DNA from: a virus
Length of the DNA stretch: 33,011 nucleotides
Strand: one strand, 5' to 3'
IMG/VR virus record: IMGVR_UViG_3300031673_000287
Location: 1-33,011 of that record
Both the position numbers and the translations under genes were made by a program. Position 1 is the stretch's first letter, and the number at the start of each line of letters is the position of its first letter. Below the pieces are notes generated by a model, which was not told where the DNA came from, ran no database searches, and saw nothing but the letters and a program-made list of their open reading frames with translations. Shown here in pieces: positions 1 through 7,085 of the stretch.

Positions 1-1
1 G

Positions 2-316
2 ACTGATCTTAGAGGGGCTGATCTTAGCTGGGCTGATCTTAGAGGGACTGATCTTAGAGGGGCTGATCTTAGAGGGGCTGATCTTAGAGGGGCTGATCTT
101 AGAGGGGCTGATCTTAGCTGGGCTAATCTTAGAGGGGCTAATCTTAGAGGGGCTGATCTTAGCTGGGCTGATCTTAGAGGGGCTGATCTTAGAGGGGCTG
201 ATCTTAGAGGGGCTAATCTTAGAGGGGCTGATCTTAGCTGGGCTGATCTTAGCGAGGCTGATCTTAGAGGGACTGATCTTAGAGGGGCTAATCTTAGCTG
301 GGCTGATCTTTCAAAT
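2..316 (+). repeat. 15-bp tandem repeat, 21 units, coding for pentapeptides
   Basis: The unit is gctgatcttagaggg with few variants (gct or act first codon, gat or aat second, agctgg, agcgag or agaggg at the end). Codon use is almost frozen between units, so the array is a recent amplification or is being homogenised. It is coding DNA and not a CRISPR or an origin iteron array. Confidence 0.95.
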
Positions 317-565
317 ATGATATGGAATCAAGACACGATATTCCCTTTCCCAGTTTTCGGAATTCAAGGCAGTAGGCATAAAATAATTGCATATATTCCA
401 CAGCCGGGAGTTTACAGGATATATATAGGTTGTATAGAAGCTTCTCTGGATTACTGGAAAATTATGTATGATGTCGAGGGAAGGGATGACGGATATACAG
501 GCGACCAGATCAAAGAGTATTATTCACATATAAAACATATAGAAAAAGTGTTTTTTGGACAGTAA
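2..565 (+). CDS. Pentapeptide-repeat protein, 5' end outside window
   Basis: The frame is open from base 2 to the stop at 563-565, 187 codons in the window. The first 105 residues are 21 uninterrupted pentapeptides of the form A/T-D/N-L-R/S-x (for example ADLRG, ADLSW, ANLRG), which should fold as a right-handed quadrilateral beta-helix of about five turns. An 82-residue C-terminal domain follows, with the stretch GCIEASLDYWKIMYD and a helical YTGDQIKEYYSHIK end, as I recall from phage-borne pentapeptide proteins. The ATG at 317 lies at the repeat/C-domain boundary, has no good ribosome site and is not the real start. The true start is upstream of the window. Pentapeptide proteins can mimic DNA or act as scaffolds; no specific role can be assigned here. 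It heads the visible plus-strand operon. Confidence 0.85.
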   Translation, partial: TDLRGADLSWADLRGTDLRGADLRGADLRGADLRGADLSWANLRGANLRGADLSWADLRGADLRGADLRGANLRGADLSWADLSEADLRGTDLRGANLSWADLSNMIWNQDTIFPFPVFGIQGSRHKIIAYIPQPGVYRIYIGCIEASLDYWKIMYDVEGRDDGYTGDQIKEYYSHIKHIEKVFFGQ

Positions 566-587
566 AAAAAACAAAAGGAAAACTAAC

Positions 588-1034
588 ATGCAAATAACAC
601 TTGAATTTTTAGAGAAAAGTGAGGCCTGTGGTGATGCAATACAGGCATGGAAGGATTACAGATTTGAGTCTCTCGACGTTTTCGAGTGCATCGAAAAACT
701 GAAAACAGAAAAGAAAAATATCGCTAAAAATTATAATAATAAAAACTCCCTGCTGTGGGCAACATGGATATTGCCATATTGCATGAAGTTAGATGATGTA
801 AAAAAATATGCTGGATTTTGTGCTAAATTAGCTGTGGAAGCGGCATCGGCAATGGCAGCAGAATGGGCGGCAAGAGCGGAAGCGGCAGCGGCAGCGGCAA
901 GGGCAGCGGCAAGGGCAGCAGAATGGACGGCAAGAGCGGCAGGTGACAGAGCAAGCCTGCAAATTATCGATTACGGTATAAAATTATTAAAAGAATCCCA
1001 GGCGCAGGCCTATAATAAAAAGGAAGGTGTGTAA
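588..1034 (+). CDS. Phage hypothetical protein with Ala/Arg-rich segment
   Basis: A 148-residue protein. I chose the ATG at 588 because aaaagg stands upstream at normal spacing and the N-terminus MQITLEFLEKSEACGDAI resembles phage proteins starting with ITLEFL..ACE. An in-frame ATG at 555 overlaps the previous gene. Residues about 85-120 are dominated by Ala with spaced Arg, Glu and Trp (AAEWAARAEAAAAAARAAAR), encoded by GC-rich gcggca/gcaagg repeats that contrast with the AT-rich flanks. This would form a long alanine-rich helix. Function is unknown. The stop overlaps the next start (TAATG), so the two genes are probably translationally coupled. Confidence 0.7.
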   Translation: MQITLEFLEKSEACGDAIQAWKDYRFESLDVFECIEKLKTEKKNIAKNYNNKNSLLWATWILPYCMKLDDVKKYAGFCAKLAVEAASAMAAEWAARAEAAAAAARAAARAAEWTARAAGDRASLQIIDYGIKLLKESQAQAYNKKEGV

Positions 1035-1717
1035 TGAAAAAGTTAATAACATTAGATGAAAACAATTTTGACAAGGATGGCGTTTTTATTTCAAAGGAAT
1101 TTTATGACCCTGAAAAAAATTGTTATTTTTTTGATGGGAATGTGCATATTGGAAATATAAAAAAACCAATTTTCAAAGAATCAATTTTGGTTGGCGGTTA
1201 CTTGAGCGTTGGCGGTTGCTTGAGCGTTGGCGGTTACTTGCGCGTTGGCGGTTACTTGCGCGTTGGCGGTTACTTGAGCGTTGGCGGTTGCTTGAGCGTT
1301 GGCGGTTACTTGCGCGTTGGCGGTTACTTGCGCGTTGGCGGTGACTTGCGCGTTGGCGGTTACTTGCGCGTTGGCGGTTACTTGCGCGTTGACGATGACT
1401 TGAGCGTTGACGGTGACTTGCGCGTTGGCGGTGACTTGAGCGTTGACGGTGACTTGCGCGTTGACGGTTACGATTTATTAAAAAGAGGTATAATAAAAAT
1501 AGGTTATATAGGCAGTAGAAATTCGCATACAATATTCTACTGTACTAAAGAAAACGGAATAATTGTAAGATGTGGATGCACGTTTATTTCATTATCTGAT
1601 TTTGAAAAAAAGGTTATGGACACGCACGGAAACAGTGTGTATGCGAAAGAGTATTTTATTTCTATTGAAGCCGCAAAAAAATATTACGAGTTATACGAAA
1701 AAAGTGGACTAAAATAA
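1034..1717 (+). CDS. Hexapeptide (VGGYLR) repeat protein with phage C-terminal domain
   Basis: A 227-residue protein. Residues 1-50 form a leading region. Residues 51-146 are 16 tandem hexapeptides of the form L-R/S-V-G/D-G-Y/D/C. Residues from about 158 form a separate domain with IGSRNSHTIFY, a CGCTFISLSDFEKKV stretch and a helical end, a C-terminal module I recall from other phage repeat proteins. Six-residue periodicity with a conserved Leu and Val suggests a beta-solenoid. Function is unknown; it may be a DNA mimic, scaffold or surface protein. The ribosome site aaggaagg lies at the end of the upstream gene. Confidence 0.8.
   Translation: MKKLITLDENNFDKDGVFISKEFYDPEKNCYFFDGNVHIGNIKKPIFKESILVGGYLSVGGCLSVGGYLRVGGYLRVGGYLSVGGCLSVGGYLRVGGYLRVGGDLRVGGYLRVGGYLRVDDDLSVDGDLRVGGDLSVDGDLRVDGYDLLKRGIIKIGYIGSRNSHTIFYCTKENGIIVRCGCTFISLSDFEKKVMDTHGNSVYAKEYFISIEAAKKYYELYEKSGLK
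1184..1471 (+). repeat. 18-bp tandem repeat, 16 units, coding for hexapeptides
   Basis: Units of the type ttggcggttacttgcgcg run in frame through the gene. The last third drifts to gacggtgac (VDGDL), a different variant from the ggcggttac units before it. The low divergence marks it as recently expanded. Confidence 0.95.
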
Positions 1718-1738
1718 AAAAACAAAAGGAGAACTAAC

Positions 1739-1795
1739 GTGAAAAAGCTACTAATGATATTACTGTTAGTGTCCAACACTAAAAAGGAATGGTAG
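1739..1795 (+). pseudogene. Remnant lipoprotein leader, copy A
   Basis: A GTG start with the ribosome context caaaaggagaactaac encodes 18 residues, VKKLLMILLLVSNTKKEW, then TAG. The first 11 codons match the leaders at 2666 and 3035 nearly base for base, then identity stops abruptly and no lipobox cysteine follows. It looks like the 5' end of a lipoprotein gene whose body has been lost. It might still serve as a leader peptide for the gene at 1801. Confidence 0.55.
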
Positions 1796-1800
1796 TAATA

Positions 1801-2217
1801 ATGTTTGAAAATAAGGAAAGTAAAGAATATTTCATTTGCCCTGTTTGTTATTCTGAATTATATTTTAATATAGATATACAAAAACTGGAGGAACTATCTT
1901 TTTCTAATAGTTCTGATAGCAAAATATTTCATATCTGGTCTCCGTGTAATTGTTTCAGGTGCATCGGACATTTTGATAATGAAAATGAAGCCGTTGAATT
2001 TTTAAAAATAATTCACTCGAAGGAATGGACGGGTGACAACAAAAAAACAAGAATGAGAGAAATTGTAGATAGATATATTCCGGACGGAGAAAACTCATTG
2101 CAGATTTATATACGCAAGAATAAATTTATCCAGGAAAATCCAGATAGCCCATGGGTAAAAAAAGCAATATCCTGGAATGATAGAATTATTGCTAAGAATA
2201 AAAAGGAAGGTGAGTGA
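1801..2217 (+). CDS. Small zinc-ribbon-like phage protein
   Basis: A 138-residue protein from the ATG at 1801, preceded by AAGGA at about 12 bases. An ATG four codons earlier would sit directly on that ribosome site. The N-terminus holds C13-x2-C16, and C49, C51 and C54 lie near SPCNCFRC, a plausible zinc-binding knuckle pair. The rest is charged and helical. I do not recognise a family. Its start sits just after the remnant leader, and the pair looks like a junction where an unrelated gene joined a lipoprotein leader. Confidence 0.6.
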   Translation: MFENKESKEYFICPVCYSELYFNIDIQKLEELSFSNSSDSKIFHIWSPCNCFRCIGHFDNENEAVEFLKIIHSKEWTGDNKKTRMREIVDRYIPDGENSLQIYIRKNKFIQENPDSPWVKKAISWNDRIIAKNKKEGE

Positions 2218-2245
2218 TACAGGGAAAAGAACTTATCACGCTGGC

Positions 2246-2482
2246 ATGGAATATTCACAGGAAGAATATGATAATATAACTACCGAAAATTTATTTAGAA
2301 GTACGCAAGAAATAATTTGTGCTGATAAAAAAGCCGATGAGGATTTTAGAAAGTTTATTGATTCTGATTTGGGAGTGCCCTGGAATCCCAAGCCACCTGG
2401 AAGGCGAATAAATGATGGTAGTATCCTGGGAAAGTTACTTAAAAAAATTATTAAAAAAAACAAACAAGGAGATTTAAGATGA
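2246..2482 (+). CDS. Small hypothetical protein
   Basis: A 78-residue protein from the ATG at 2246 (MEYSQEEYDNITTENLF). In-frame alternatives are GTG at 2210, which lies directly on an aaggaagg ribosome site, and ATG at 2177 inside the previous gene, so the start is uncertain. The C-terminus is basic (LLKKIIKKNKQGDLR). Its TGA stop overlaps the next ATG (ATGA at 2479-2482). Function is unknown. Confidence 0.5.
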   Translation: MEYSQEEYDNITTENLFRSTQEIICADKKADEDFRKFIDSDLGVPWNPKPPGRRINDGSILGKLLKKIIKKNKQGDLR

Positions 2483-2664
2483 GAGTATGTCCATTGAAAA
2501 AAATGAAAACTTTACAATACGACAGTGAAGGTAAAATTTCTTGCGAGGTAGAAACTTTTGAGAAATGTGACAAGGAGTGTGTTATGTTTGACAGTAGTCA
2601 AGTTATTCCTAAAAGCTGCTTGCTGGCTTCGTTTTTAAAAACAAATATATTAAGGAATAATTAA
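2479..2664 (+). CDS. Small Cys-containing hypothetical protein
   Basis: A 61-residue protein with the ribosome site aaggag upstream and a start overlapping the previous stop. Cysteines fall at CP near the N-terminus, SCEV, KCDKEC and SCLL. The C-x3-C pair and spaced cysteines could bind a metal, but no family is recognised. It ends one base before the small lipoprotein start at 2666. Confidence 0.5.
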   Translation: MRVCPLKKMKTLQYDSEGKISCEVETFEKCDKECVMFDSSQVIPKSCLLASFLKTNILRNN

Positions 2665-2665
2665 C

Positions 2666-2779
2666 ATGAGAAAGCTACTAATGATATTACTACTCGCGGC
2701 CCTATGTTCTGGGTGTAATGATGACCAGGGGGAGAGCTATTCGTTAAAGTTTTCCTTGACTATACCCTATAATAAATAA
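2666..2779 (+). CDS. 37-residue lipoprotein, leader copy B
   Basis: ATG with AAGGA upstream encodes MRKLLMILLLAALCSGC followed by NDDQGESY and a short tail, 37 residues in all. The signal peptide has a basic N-terminus, a leucine core and Cys17 as the likely lipidated residue. The lipobox (C-S-G-C) is loose. It shares its leader and the DQGESY stretch with the copy at 3035 and with the metalloprotease at 3429. It is either a real mini-lipoprotein or the stub of a longer one. Confidence 0.55.
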   Translation: MRKLLMILLLAALCSGCNDDQGESYSLKFSLTIPYNK

Positions 2780-2792
2780 AAGGAGATTTATA

Positions 2793-3020
2793 ATGACAGT
2801 AGAACAATCAGCAGCACTATACGAAGCAAAATTTTGGGAAAAATTAACTGAACAACAAAAAGCATTATTTCAGATTTTTGAAGACAAACTTTGTATGCCT
2901 TTTGATGTATTTCACGAATCGGTTGAAAAAACAATTGGCAGGTCAGTTCAAATAATTGAATTTGGAGTTTCGTTTGAAAATTTACGGAATGAAGTAATAG
3001 AATCTTTTAATAAAAAATAA
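2793..3020 (+). CDS. Phage hypothetical protein (LCMPFDVFHE motif)
   Basis: A 75-residue acidic helical protein with a strong ribosome site (aaaggag, 8 bases from ATG). The core EDKLCMPFDVFHESVEKTIGR is a pattern I recall from small conserved phage proteins of unknown role. It lies between two lipoprotein leaders in the same operon. No function is assigned. Confidence 0.65.
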   Translation: MTVEQSAALYEAKFWEKLTEQQKALFQIFEDKLCMPFDVFHESVEKTIGRSVQIIEFGVSFENLRNEVIESFNKK

Positions 3021-3034
3021 AAGGAGAATAAATA

Positions 3035-3130
3035 ATGAAAAAGTTACTAATGATTTTACTGCTTGCCGGACTATGCTCAGGCTGTGATTATTGTGATGAC
3101 CAGGGGGAGAGTTATGGCAGCAATTACTAA
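3035..3130 (+). CDS. 31-residue lipoprotein, leader copy C
   Basis: ATG with AAGGAG upstream encodes MKKLLMILLLAGLCSGC followed by DYCDDQGESYGSNY and TAA. Cys17 is the likely lipidation site. Eighteen bases (tgatgaccagggggagag) are identical to copy B. The next gene starts inside it at 3114, using this shared G-rich stretch as its ribosome site. Either a mini-lipoprotein or a truncated one. Confidence 0.5.
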   Translation: MKKLLMILLLAGLCSGCDYCDDQGESYGSNY

Positions 3131-3428
3131 ACAGAAATTTATAAACGTAAAATGGGACATGGATACTCAAGAAACAGTGAAAATAAAACATAATGAATCA
3201 TTTGAAAATATAAAAATATCTGAGATTGTAATTATGGACGATTTTGAAAAGGCGCATCCATTTTTGCCAACCGCATTTGAGAATGTTAAACGTAAAGATT
3301 TTTGTATTATTGATTCTGAATATATAACATTATCGCGAGAAACAGGGGGAATTTTTGACAATAGTAATTTTGATGATCCTACCATAGATAGGGCAATGAT
3401 TATATTTACTACAAAGGAGAACAATTAA
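3114..3428 (+). CDS. Hypothetical protein overlapping lipoprotein copy C
   Basis: A 104-residue protein. The ATG at 3114 is chosen because gggggagag lies 3-8 bases upstream; a start at 3063 would sit inside the lipoprotein leader in another frame. The sequence MAAITKQKFINVKWDMDT continues as a mixed alpha/beta acidic protein without transmembrane segments. No family is recognised. The stop at 3426-3428 abuts the metalloprotease ATG at 3429. Confidence 0.6.
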   Translation: MAAITKQKFINVKWDMDTQETVKIKHNESFENIKISEIVIMDDFEKAHPFLPTAFENVKRKDFCIIDSEYITLSRETGGIFDNSNFDDPTIDRAMIIFTTKENN

Positions 3429-4064
3429 ATGAAAAAGTTAATGTTACTATTACTGTTGGCTTCGGTTTTATGTGGGTGTGATTATTGCGATGTTGACCAG
3501 GGGGAGACTTATAAAAAGTGGCCTAATGGAAAAATAGCGTTCCATATCAGTAAGGATTTTAGTACAACCGACATAGAAAATATTTATGAGGCTATGGATG
3601 CCTGGGAGGCCAGTACTGATATTGAGTTTGTAGAGATGGATGTCACCGGAGATTATATCTGCTATATCCAATTAAAAAATGAATCCTGTGCAAAAATAGG
3701 GCATAATAAAAATAGCTTTGTGTATTTACAGGAAAATCTTAGTCTATACGCAGCAATGCACGAACTCGGTCATGTAATTTGTCTACCGGACGAAGTTAGG
3801 AGAAAAGATCGCAACAGTAACATAACGATACAATGGGACAATATCAAAGAAGGTGAGGAACATAATTTTTATATCGATTACAAAATTCCTTCCTGGTATT
3901 ATGACTTTGAATATGATCTACGTAGTATTATGCACTACAATTCTTTTACTTTTCTAAAAGACAGAGGTTTTGTTTTTACAGTAAATGATGATCCCGATAT
4001 GTGGATATTCAACCCAGAGATAACAACTAAAGATATTGAGAAAGTTAATGCTATTTATGAATAA
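3429..4064 (+). CDS. Astacin-like lipoprotein metalloprotease, leader copy D
   Basis: A 211-residue protein. Residues 1-17 are a lipoprotein signal peptide (Cys17 after L-C-G). The mature part begins DYCDVDQGETYKKWPNG, then a zincin fold with the start WPNGKIAFHI, the zinc motif HELGH at 111-115, the RRKDRN stretch, and a Met-turn SIMHY at 166-170, the order of the astacin family (M12A). The canonical HExxHxxGxxH reads HELGHVICLPD here: Gly is Cys118 and the third zinc ligand position is Asp121. An Asp third ligand is known in other metzincins (snapalysin), so activity is possible. Secreted and membrane-anchored, it is likely a cargo gene acting on host or environmental protein. It overlaps the tail-fibre gene on the other strand by 10 bases. 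Confidence 0.8.
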   Translation: MKKLMLLLLLASVLCGCDYCDVDQGETYKKWPNGKIAFHISKDFSTTDIENIYEAMDAWEASTDIEFVEMDVTGDYICYIQLKNESCAKIGHNKNSFVYLQENLSLYAAMHELGHVICLPDEVRRKDRNSNITIQWDNIKEGEEHNFYIDYKIPSWYYDFEYDLRSIMHYNSFTFLKDRGFVFTVNDDPDMWIFNPEITTKDIEKVNAIYE

Positions 4065-5548
4065 TCTTTTGACCACTCTAAAAGTTGGTTCTCTGTTATT
4101 CCAATATGTTTAGCAAAATGACGAACTATATTTGATAACTGAGAACTAATTCCAAGCTGTAAAGCCGTAAGTGTTTGCTGAGATGCAAATCCTTTTTTAT
4201 TTATTATTCCTAATTTTTGTAGTTTATTTGTCATATTTTTTGATATTTTTATACCTCCAATTTTTTGTTGCAAAGCCCTTCCAAGTTCAATATCATTTTC
4301 TGAGTCAAAAAGTGTCATTGTTGTTGCATAATCATTAAAAACTTCTCCAGATCCTTCCATGAACCATCTAAGATTAGAGGCATTGTACATAGCAAGCATG
4401 ACATGTGTGGCATCCATTGGTGCAATTCCAGTTCCATTTTTTTTATAAAATTCAAATCTCATATTTGTATTAGCAGGACTCCCATCCCCCACTCCGATAG
4501 CTCTCAAGCTTAATGAAGTTGGACTGGATGTTATTCCTGTTATATATGCTCCTCCCAAAGTACCTACTTTTTCAATTATTCCATAGGTATCTGTTTCTGC
4601 GACAGTAGTAATTCCATGATTTACATCTCCAGTTCCCTTTAATGTCATAATAAAATTATCATTTTGTTTCTGATTTAGACATAAACCCCCAGGATCAACA
4701 TCTGGAGCAATTTCAGCTCCTGTGGATAATTTTCCATCACCTGTTATTATTAATCGTTCTAAACCATTCGTAAATACTGAAACACTATTATTTTCCGTCT
4801 GCACTATTGAAAATTTTCCTGAAGGATCCAGACCAGCGAAAGAACCATTGTTTGGATATGGACCAGTAGCCAAATTTGTAAATCGTATACCTGCGTGCGT
4901 GGCTGTTGTATTATGTATTTGCAAGGCTGCATTTGACCAAAAATCGCTTTCAATTCTTATTTGATTATGTTGAACATCTGCGGCAATGGCTAAATCCTGA
5001 TCTATAGTACAATCAGCAGTAACCGTCAAAGTATTTGCGGAATCACTAATCAAATAAGAAGCCAATACCATATTTGTGCCATCGCTAATATATTTTCTGT
5101 TTGCGTCTTCATAAAGATCATAGGTATCACCCTCAATAGTAGGCGTAACTTTCCACGTCGCCGCCACGTTCCATATCCGCAAGCGCTTCCCTTCCGGTAG
5201 TTCGTTCGTGAAAGTGATTGTAATGTCGGCAGTGGGGTTGCAAATGACTGTTATATCTGATATGTACAACGCCAAATCAATAGACCCGGTTATGTCCTGA
5301 TTTACCACAACACCGATTGCTGTCTCCATAGCATTCAGAAAATCCGATGCCAGGGTAGTTTCATCCGTGTTAGTTATCCCACCTAGATATTTTTCTATAG
5401 GCGCTACCATGCCATAATAAAAATCGTTAATCGTCAATACTGTTTCTTCCGATCCACTTTCATCACCCGGATCATCACGGAATTTTCCGTAAGGATACCC
5501 GGATGAAGCCGCATCAAAATTCAATAAATAATTTCTTAAGTCTTTCAT
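4055..5548 (-). CDS. Tail fibre protein
   Basis: A 497-residue protein, last gene of the late operon and directly after the gp48-like gene, the usual place for a tail fibre. The N-terminal 110 residues are probably the baseplate-binding part. The middle is beta-rich with Asn/Thr-rich short repeats typical of trimeric fibres (ADCTIDQDLAIAADVQ, LQIHNTTATHAGIRF). The last 70 residues are helical (KLQKLGIINKKGFASQQ, HIGITENQLLEW) and may be a trimerisation or intramolecular chaperone tip. No S74 endosialidase-type chaperone motif is seen. Ribosome site gaggt before ATG. Its gene end overlaps the convergent metalloprotease gene. Confidence 0.75.
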   Translation of the reverse strand: MKDLRNYLLNFDAASSGYPYGKFRDDPGDESGSEETVLTINDFYYGMVAPIEKYLGGITNTDETTLASDFLNAMETAIGVVVNQDITGSIDLALYISDITVICNPTADITITFTNELPEGKRLRIWNVAATWKVTPTIEGDTYDLYEDANRKYISDGTNMVLASYLISDSANTLTVTADCTIDQDLAIAADVQHNQIRIESDFWSNAALQIHNTTATHAGIRFTNLATGPYPNNGSFAGLDPSGKFSIVQTENNSVSVFTNGLERLIITGDGKLSTGAEIAPDVDPGGLCLNQKQNDNFIMTLKGTGDVNHGITTVAETDTYGIIEKVGTLGGAYITGITSSPTSLSLRAIGVGDGSPANTNMRFEFYKKNGTGIAPMDATHVMLAMYNASNLRWFMEGSGEVFNDYATTMTLFDSENDIELGRALQQKIGGIKISKNMTNKLQKLGIINKKGFASQQTLTALQLGISSQLSNIVRHFAKHIGITENQLLEWSKDYS

Positions 5549-5566
5549 AATTTACCTCTATTTTTT

Positions 5567-7084
5567 TTATACAATTTCAACCTGCGCCACACACCAATTG
5601 CGCAGGTGTTTCATTTCGACAACCAACTGAAATAAGTAATCAAACTCATAATATGGCATTTCGATCAACTCTCCGGGATCAGCGAGCCTATCCGGAAATG
5701 GTGACAGGAAAAAGAAATAATTCCAGAATTTTCTATTGTCAAGATTATCAGATGTAATTATAATTCCAGCAGCTCCAACTACACAAAATATATTTCCGTT
5801 GTATATTACATCATATAGTGCACTAGGAATACCAGTCAGGGAAGGAAACCAGGTTACGCCGTCAGGCGAGGTCAATATCGTTCCAGAATTTCCAACGGTA
5901 CAAAATATAGTTCCGTTCCAGGTTATGCTTTGCAGGACATTTCCAGTTCCGGACGTCTGAGGTGTCCAGGTTACGCCGTCAGGCGAGGTCAATATCATTC
6001 CAGAATTTCCAACAGTGCAAAATATAGTTCCGTTCCAGGTTATGCTTTGCAGGACATTTCCAGTTCCAGAAGTCTGAGGTGTCCAGGTTACGCCGTCAGG
6101 CGAGGTCAATATCGTTCCAGCATCCCCAACAACACAAAATATAGTTCCATTCCAGATTATGCCTAAAATAACATTTCCAGTTCCGGACGTCTGAGGTGTC
6201 CATGTTACGCCGTCAGGCGAGGTAAATATCGTTCCAACATTCCCAACGGTACAAAATATAGTTCCGTTCCAGGTTATGCTTTGCAGGATATTTCCAGTTC
6301 CGGACGTCTGAGGTGTCCAGGTTACGCCGTCAGGCGAGGTCAATATCGTTCCAGAATTTCCAACAGTGCAAAATATAGTTCCATTCCAGGTTATTTCCCG
6401 CAAGTCATTTCCAGTTCCGGACGTCTGAGGTGTCCATGTTACGCCGTCAGGCGAGGTCAATATCGTTCCAAAATTTCCAACAGTGCAAAATATAGTTCCG
6501 TTCCAGGTTATGCCTCTTAAAATATTAGCAGTTCCGCTTGTACGATTGTCCCAGGTAGGTTCTTTAATCTCATATTCAACCGGCCGGGGATACAAAAATA
6601 ATGGATTTGGAGTCCTGTATTGATGCGTCCCATACTGAGCCTGTCCCCACTGCGCAACAATCTCTCCATATCCGCGCGGAGGCGAGCAAACAATAAGTTC
6701 CCCCGGCACGGTCCCGGGGTCAATATCTTTTGCTAAATTCTCATGGACATACAGCAGATACCCGGCTTTTTGCAACTGCTCTTCAATCCAGTCTGGACCG
6801 CCGAACCCACGTAGATTCGCTTTCTCTATTATTCTGTCAATCCTTAGCGCATCCGAACCAGGTAAATATTTTGGGATCCCATATTTCACGTTATAATCAT
6901 CAATCGAGTAAGGATCCATTCCTTTATAAGGCACAATATTATTTTTTACAGAATTCTTAAAATTTATAATCCTCTCATATTCCGCAGCCAAACCTCCATA
7001 AAAATCTTTGAGCTGCTCAAAACCTGGGAGAATTATAGGAATTCCCAGCCTGGTAAGTGTTTTTTTTATAGATTCTATTAACAT
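5567..7084 (-). CDS. Mu gp48-like baseplate protein with inserted seven-blade beta-propeller
   Basis: A 505-residue protein; gp48/YmfQ-type (DUF2313) proteins are usually about 200. Residues 1-170 match the gp48 class by order and content (ALRIDRIIEKANLRGFGGPD), and residues about 470-505 (FDYLFQLVVEMKHLRNWCVA) match its C-terminal end. Between them, residues 188-455 hold seven repeats of 39 residues with the core ITWNGTIFCTVGN-GTILTSPDGVTW; the seventh is diverged and shorter. Four strands per repeat and a closing strand before blade 1 (residues 176-187) fit a seven-blade propeller of the BNR/Ycf48 type. It starts one base after the baseplate J stop without its own clear ribosome site, so coupling is likely. 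Propellers bind glycans or proteins; a receptor-binding role is inference. Confidence 0.8.
   Translation of the reverse strand: MLIESIKKTLTRLGIPIILPGFEQLKDFYGGLAAEYERIINFKNSVKNNIVPYKGMDPYSIDDYNVKYGIPKYLPGSDALRIDRIIEKANLRGFGGPDWIEEQLQKAGYLLYVHENLAKDIDPGTVPGELIVCSPPRGYGEIVAQWGQAQYGTHQYRTPNPLFLYPRPVEYEIKEPTWDNRTSGTANILRGITWNGTIFCTVGNFGTILTSPDGVTWTPQTSGTGNDLREITWNGTIFCTVGNSGTILTSPDGVTWTPQTSGTGNILQSITWNGTIFCTVGNVGTIFTSPDGVTWTPQTSGTGNVILGIIWNGTIFCVVGDAGTILTSPDGVTWTPQTSGTGNVLQSITWNGTIFCTVGNSGMILTSPDGVTWTPQTSGTGNVLQSITWNGTIFCTVGNSGTILTSPDGVTWFPSLTGIPSALYDVIYNGNIFCVVGAAGIIITSDNLDNRKFWNYFFFLSPFPDRLADPGELIEMPYYEFDYLFQLVVEMKHLRNWCVAQVEIV
5720..6523 (-). repeat. 117-bp tandem repeat encoding propeller blades
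   Basis: Six near-identical 117-base units and a seventh diverged one. A stretch such as cgccgtcaggcgaggt recurs every 117 bases on the plus strand. Differences cluster in the codons just after TVGN and at the start of each blade. The near identity at DNA level points to recent amplification or gene conversion. Confidence 0.9.
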
Positions 7085-7085
7085 T

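Noticed and set aside
1-316. CRISPR array or iteron origin
   Set aside because: Units are contiguous with no spacers and code in frame for pentapeptides.
1173-1532. Long minus-strand open frame of RQRAS-type repeats
   Set aside because: It is the antisense of the 18-bp hexapeptide repeat; a repeat with period divisible by three keeps other frames open. No ribosome site.
5930-6520. Plus-strand open frames across the gp48 repeat
   Set aside because: Antisense shadows of the 117-bp propeller repeat, which keeps all frames in register.
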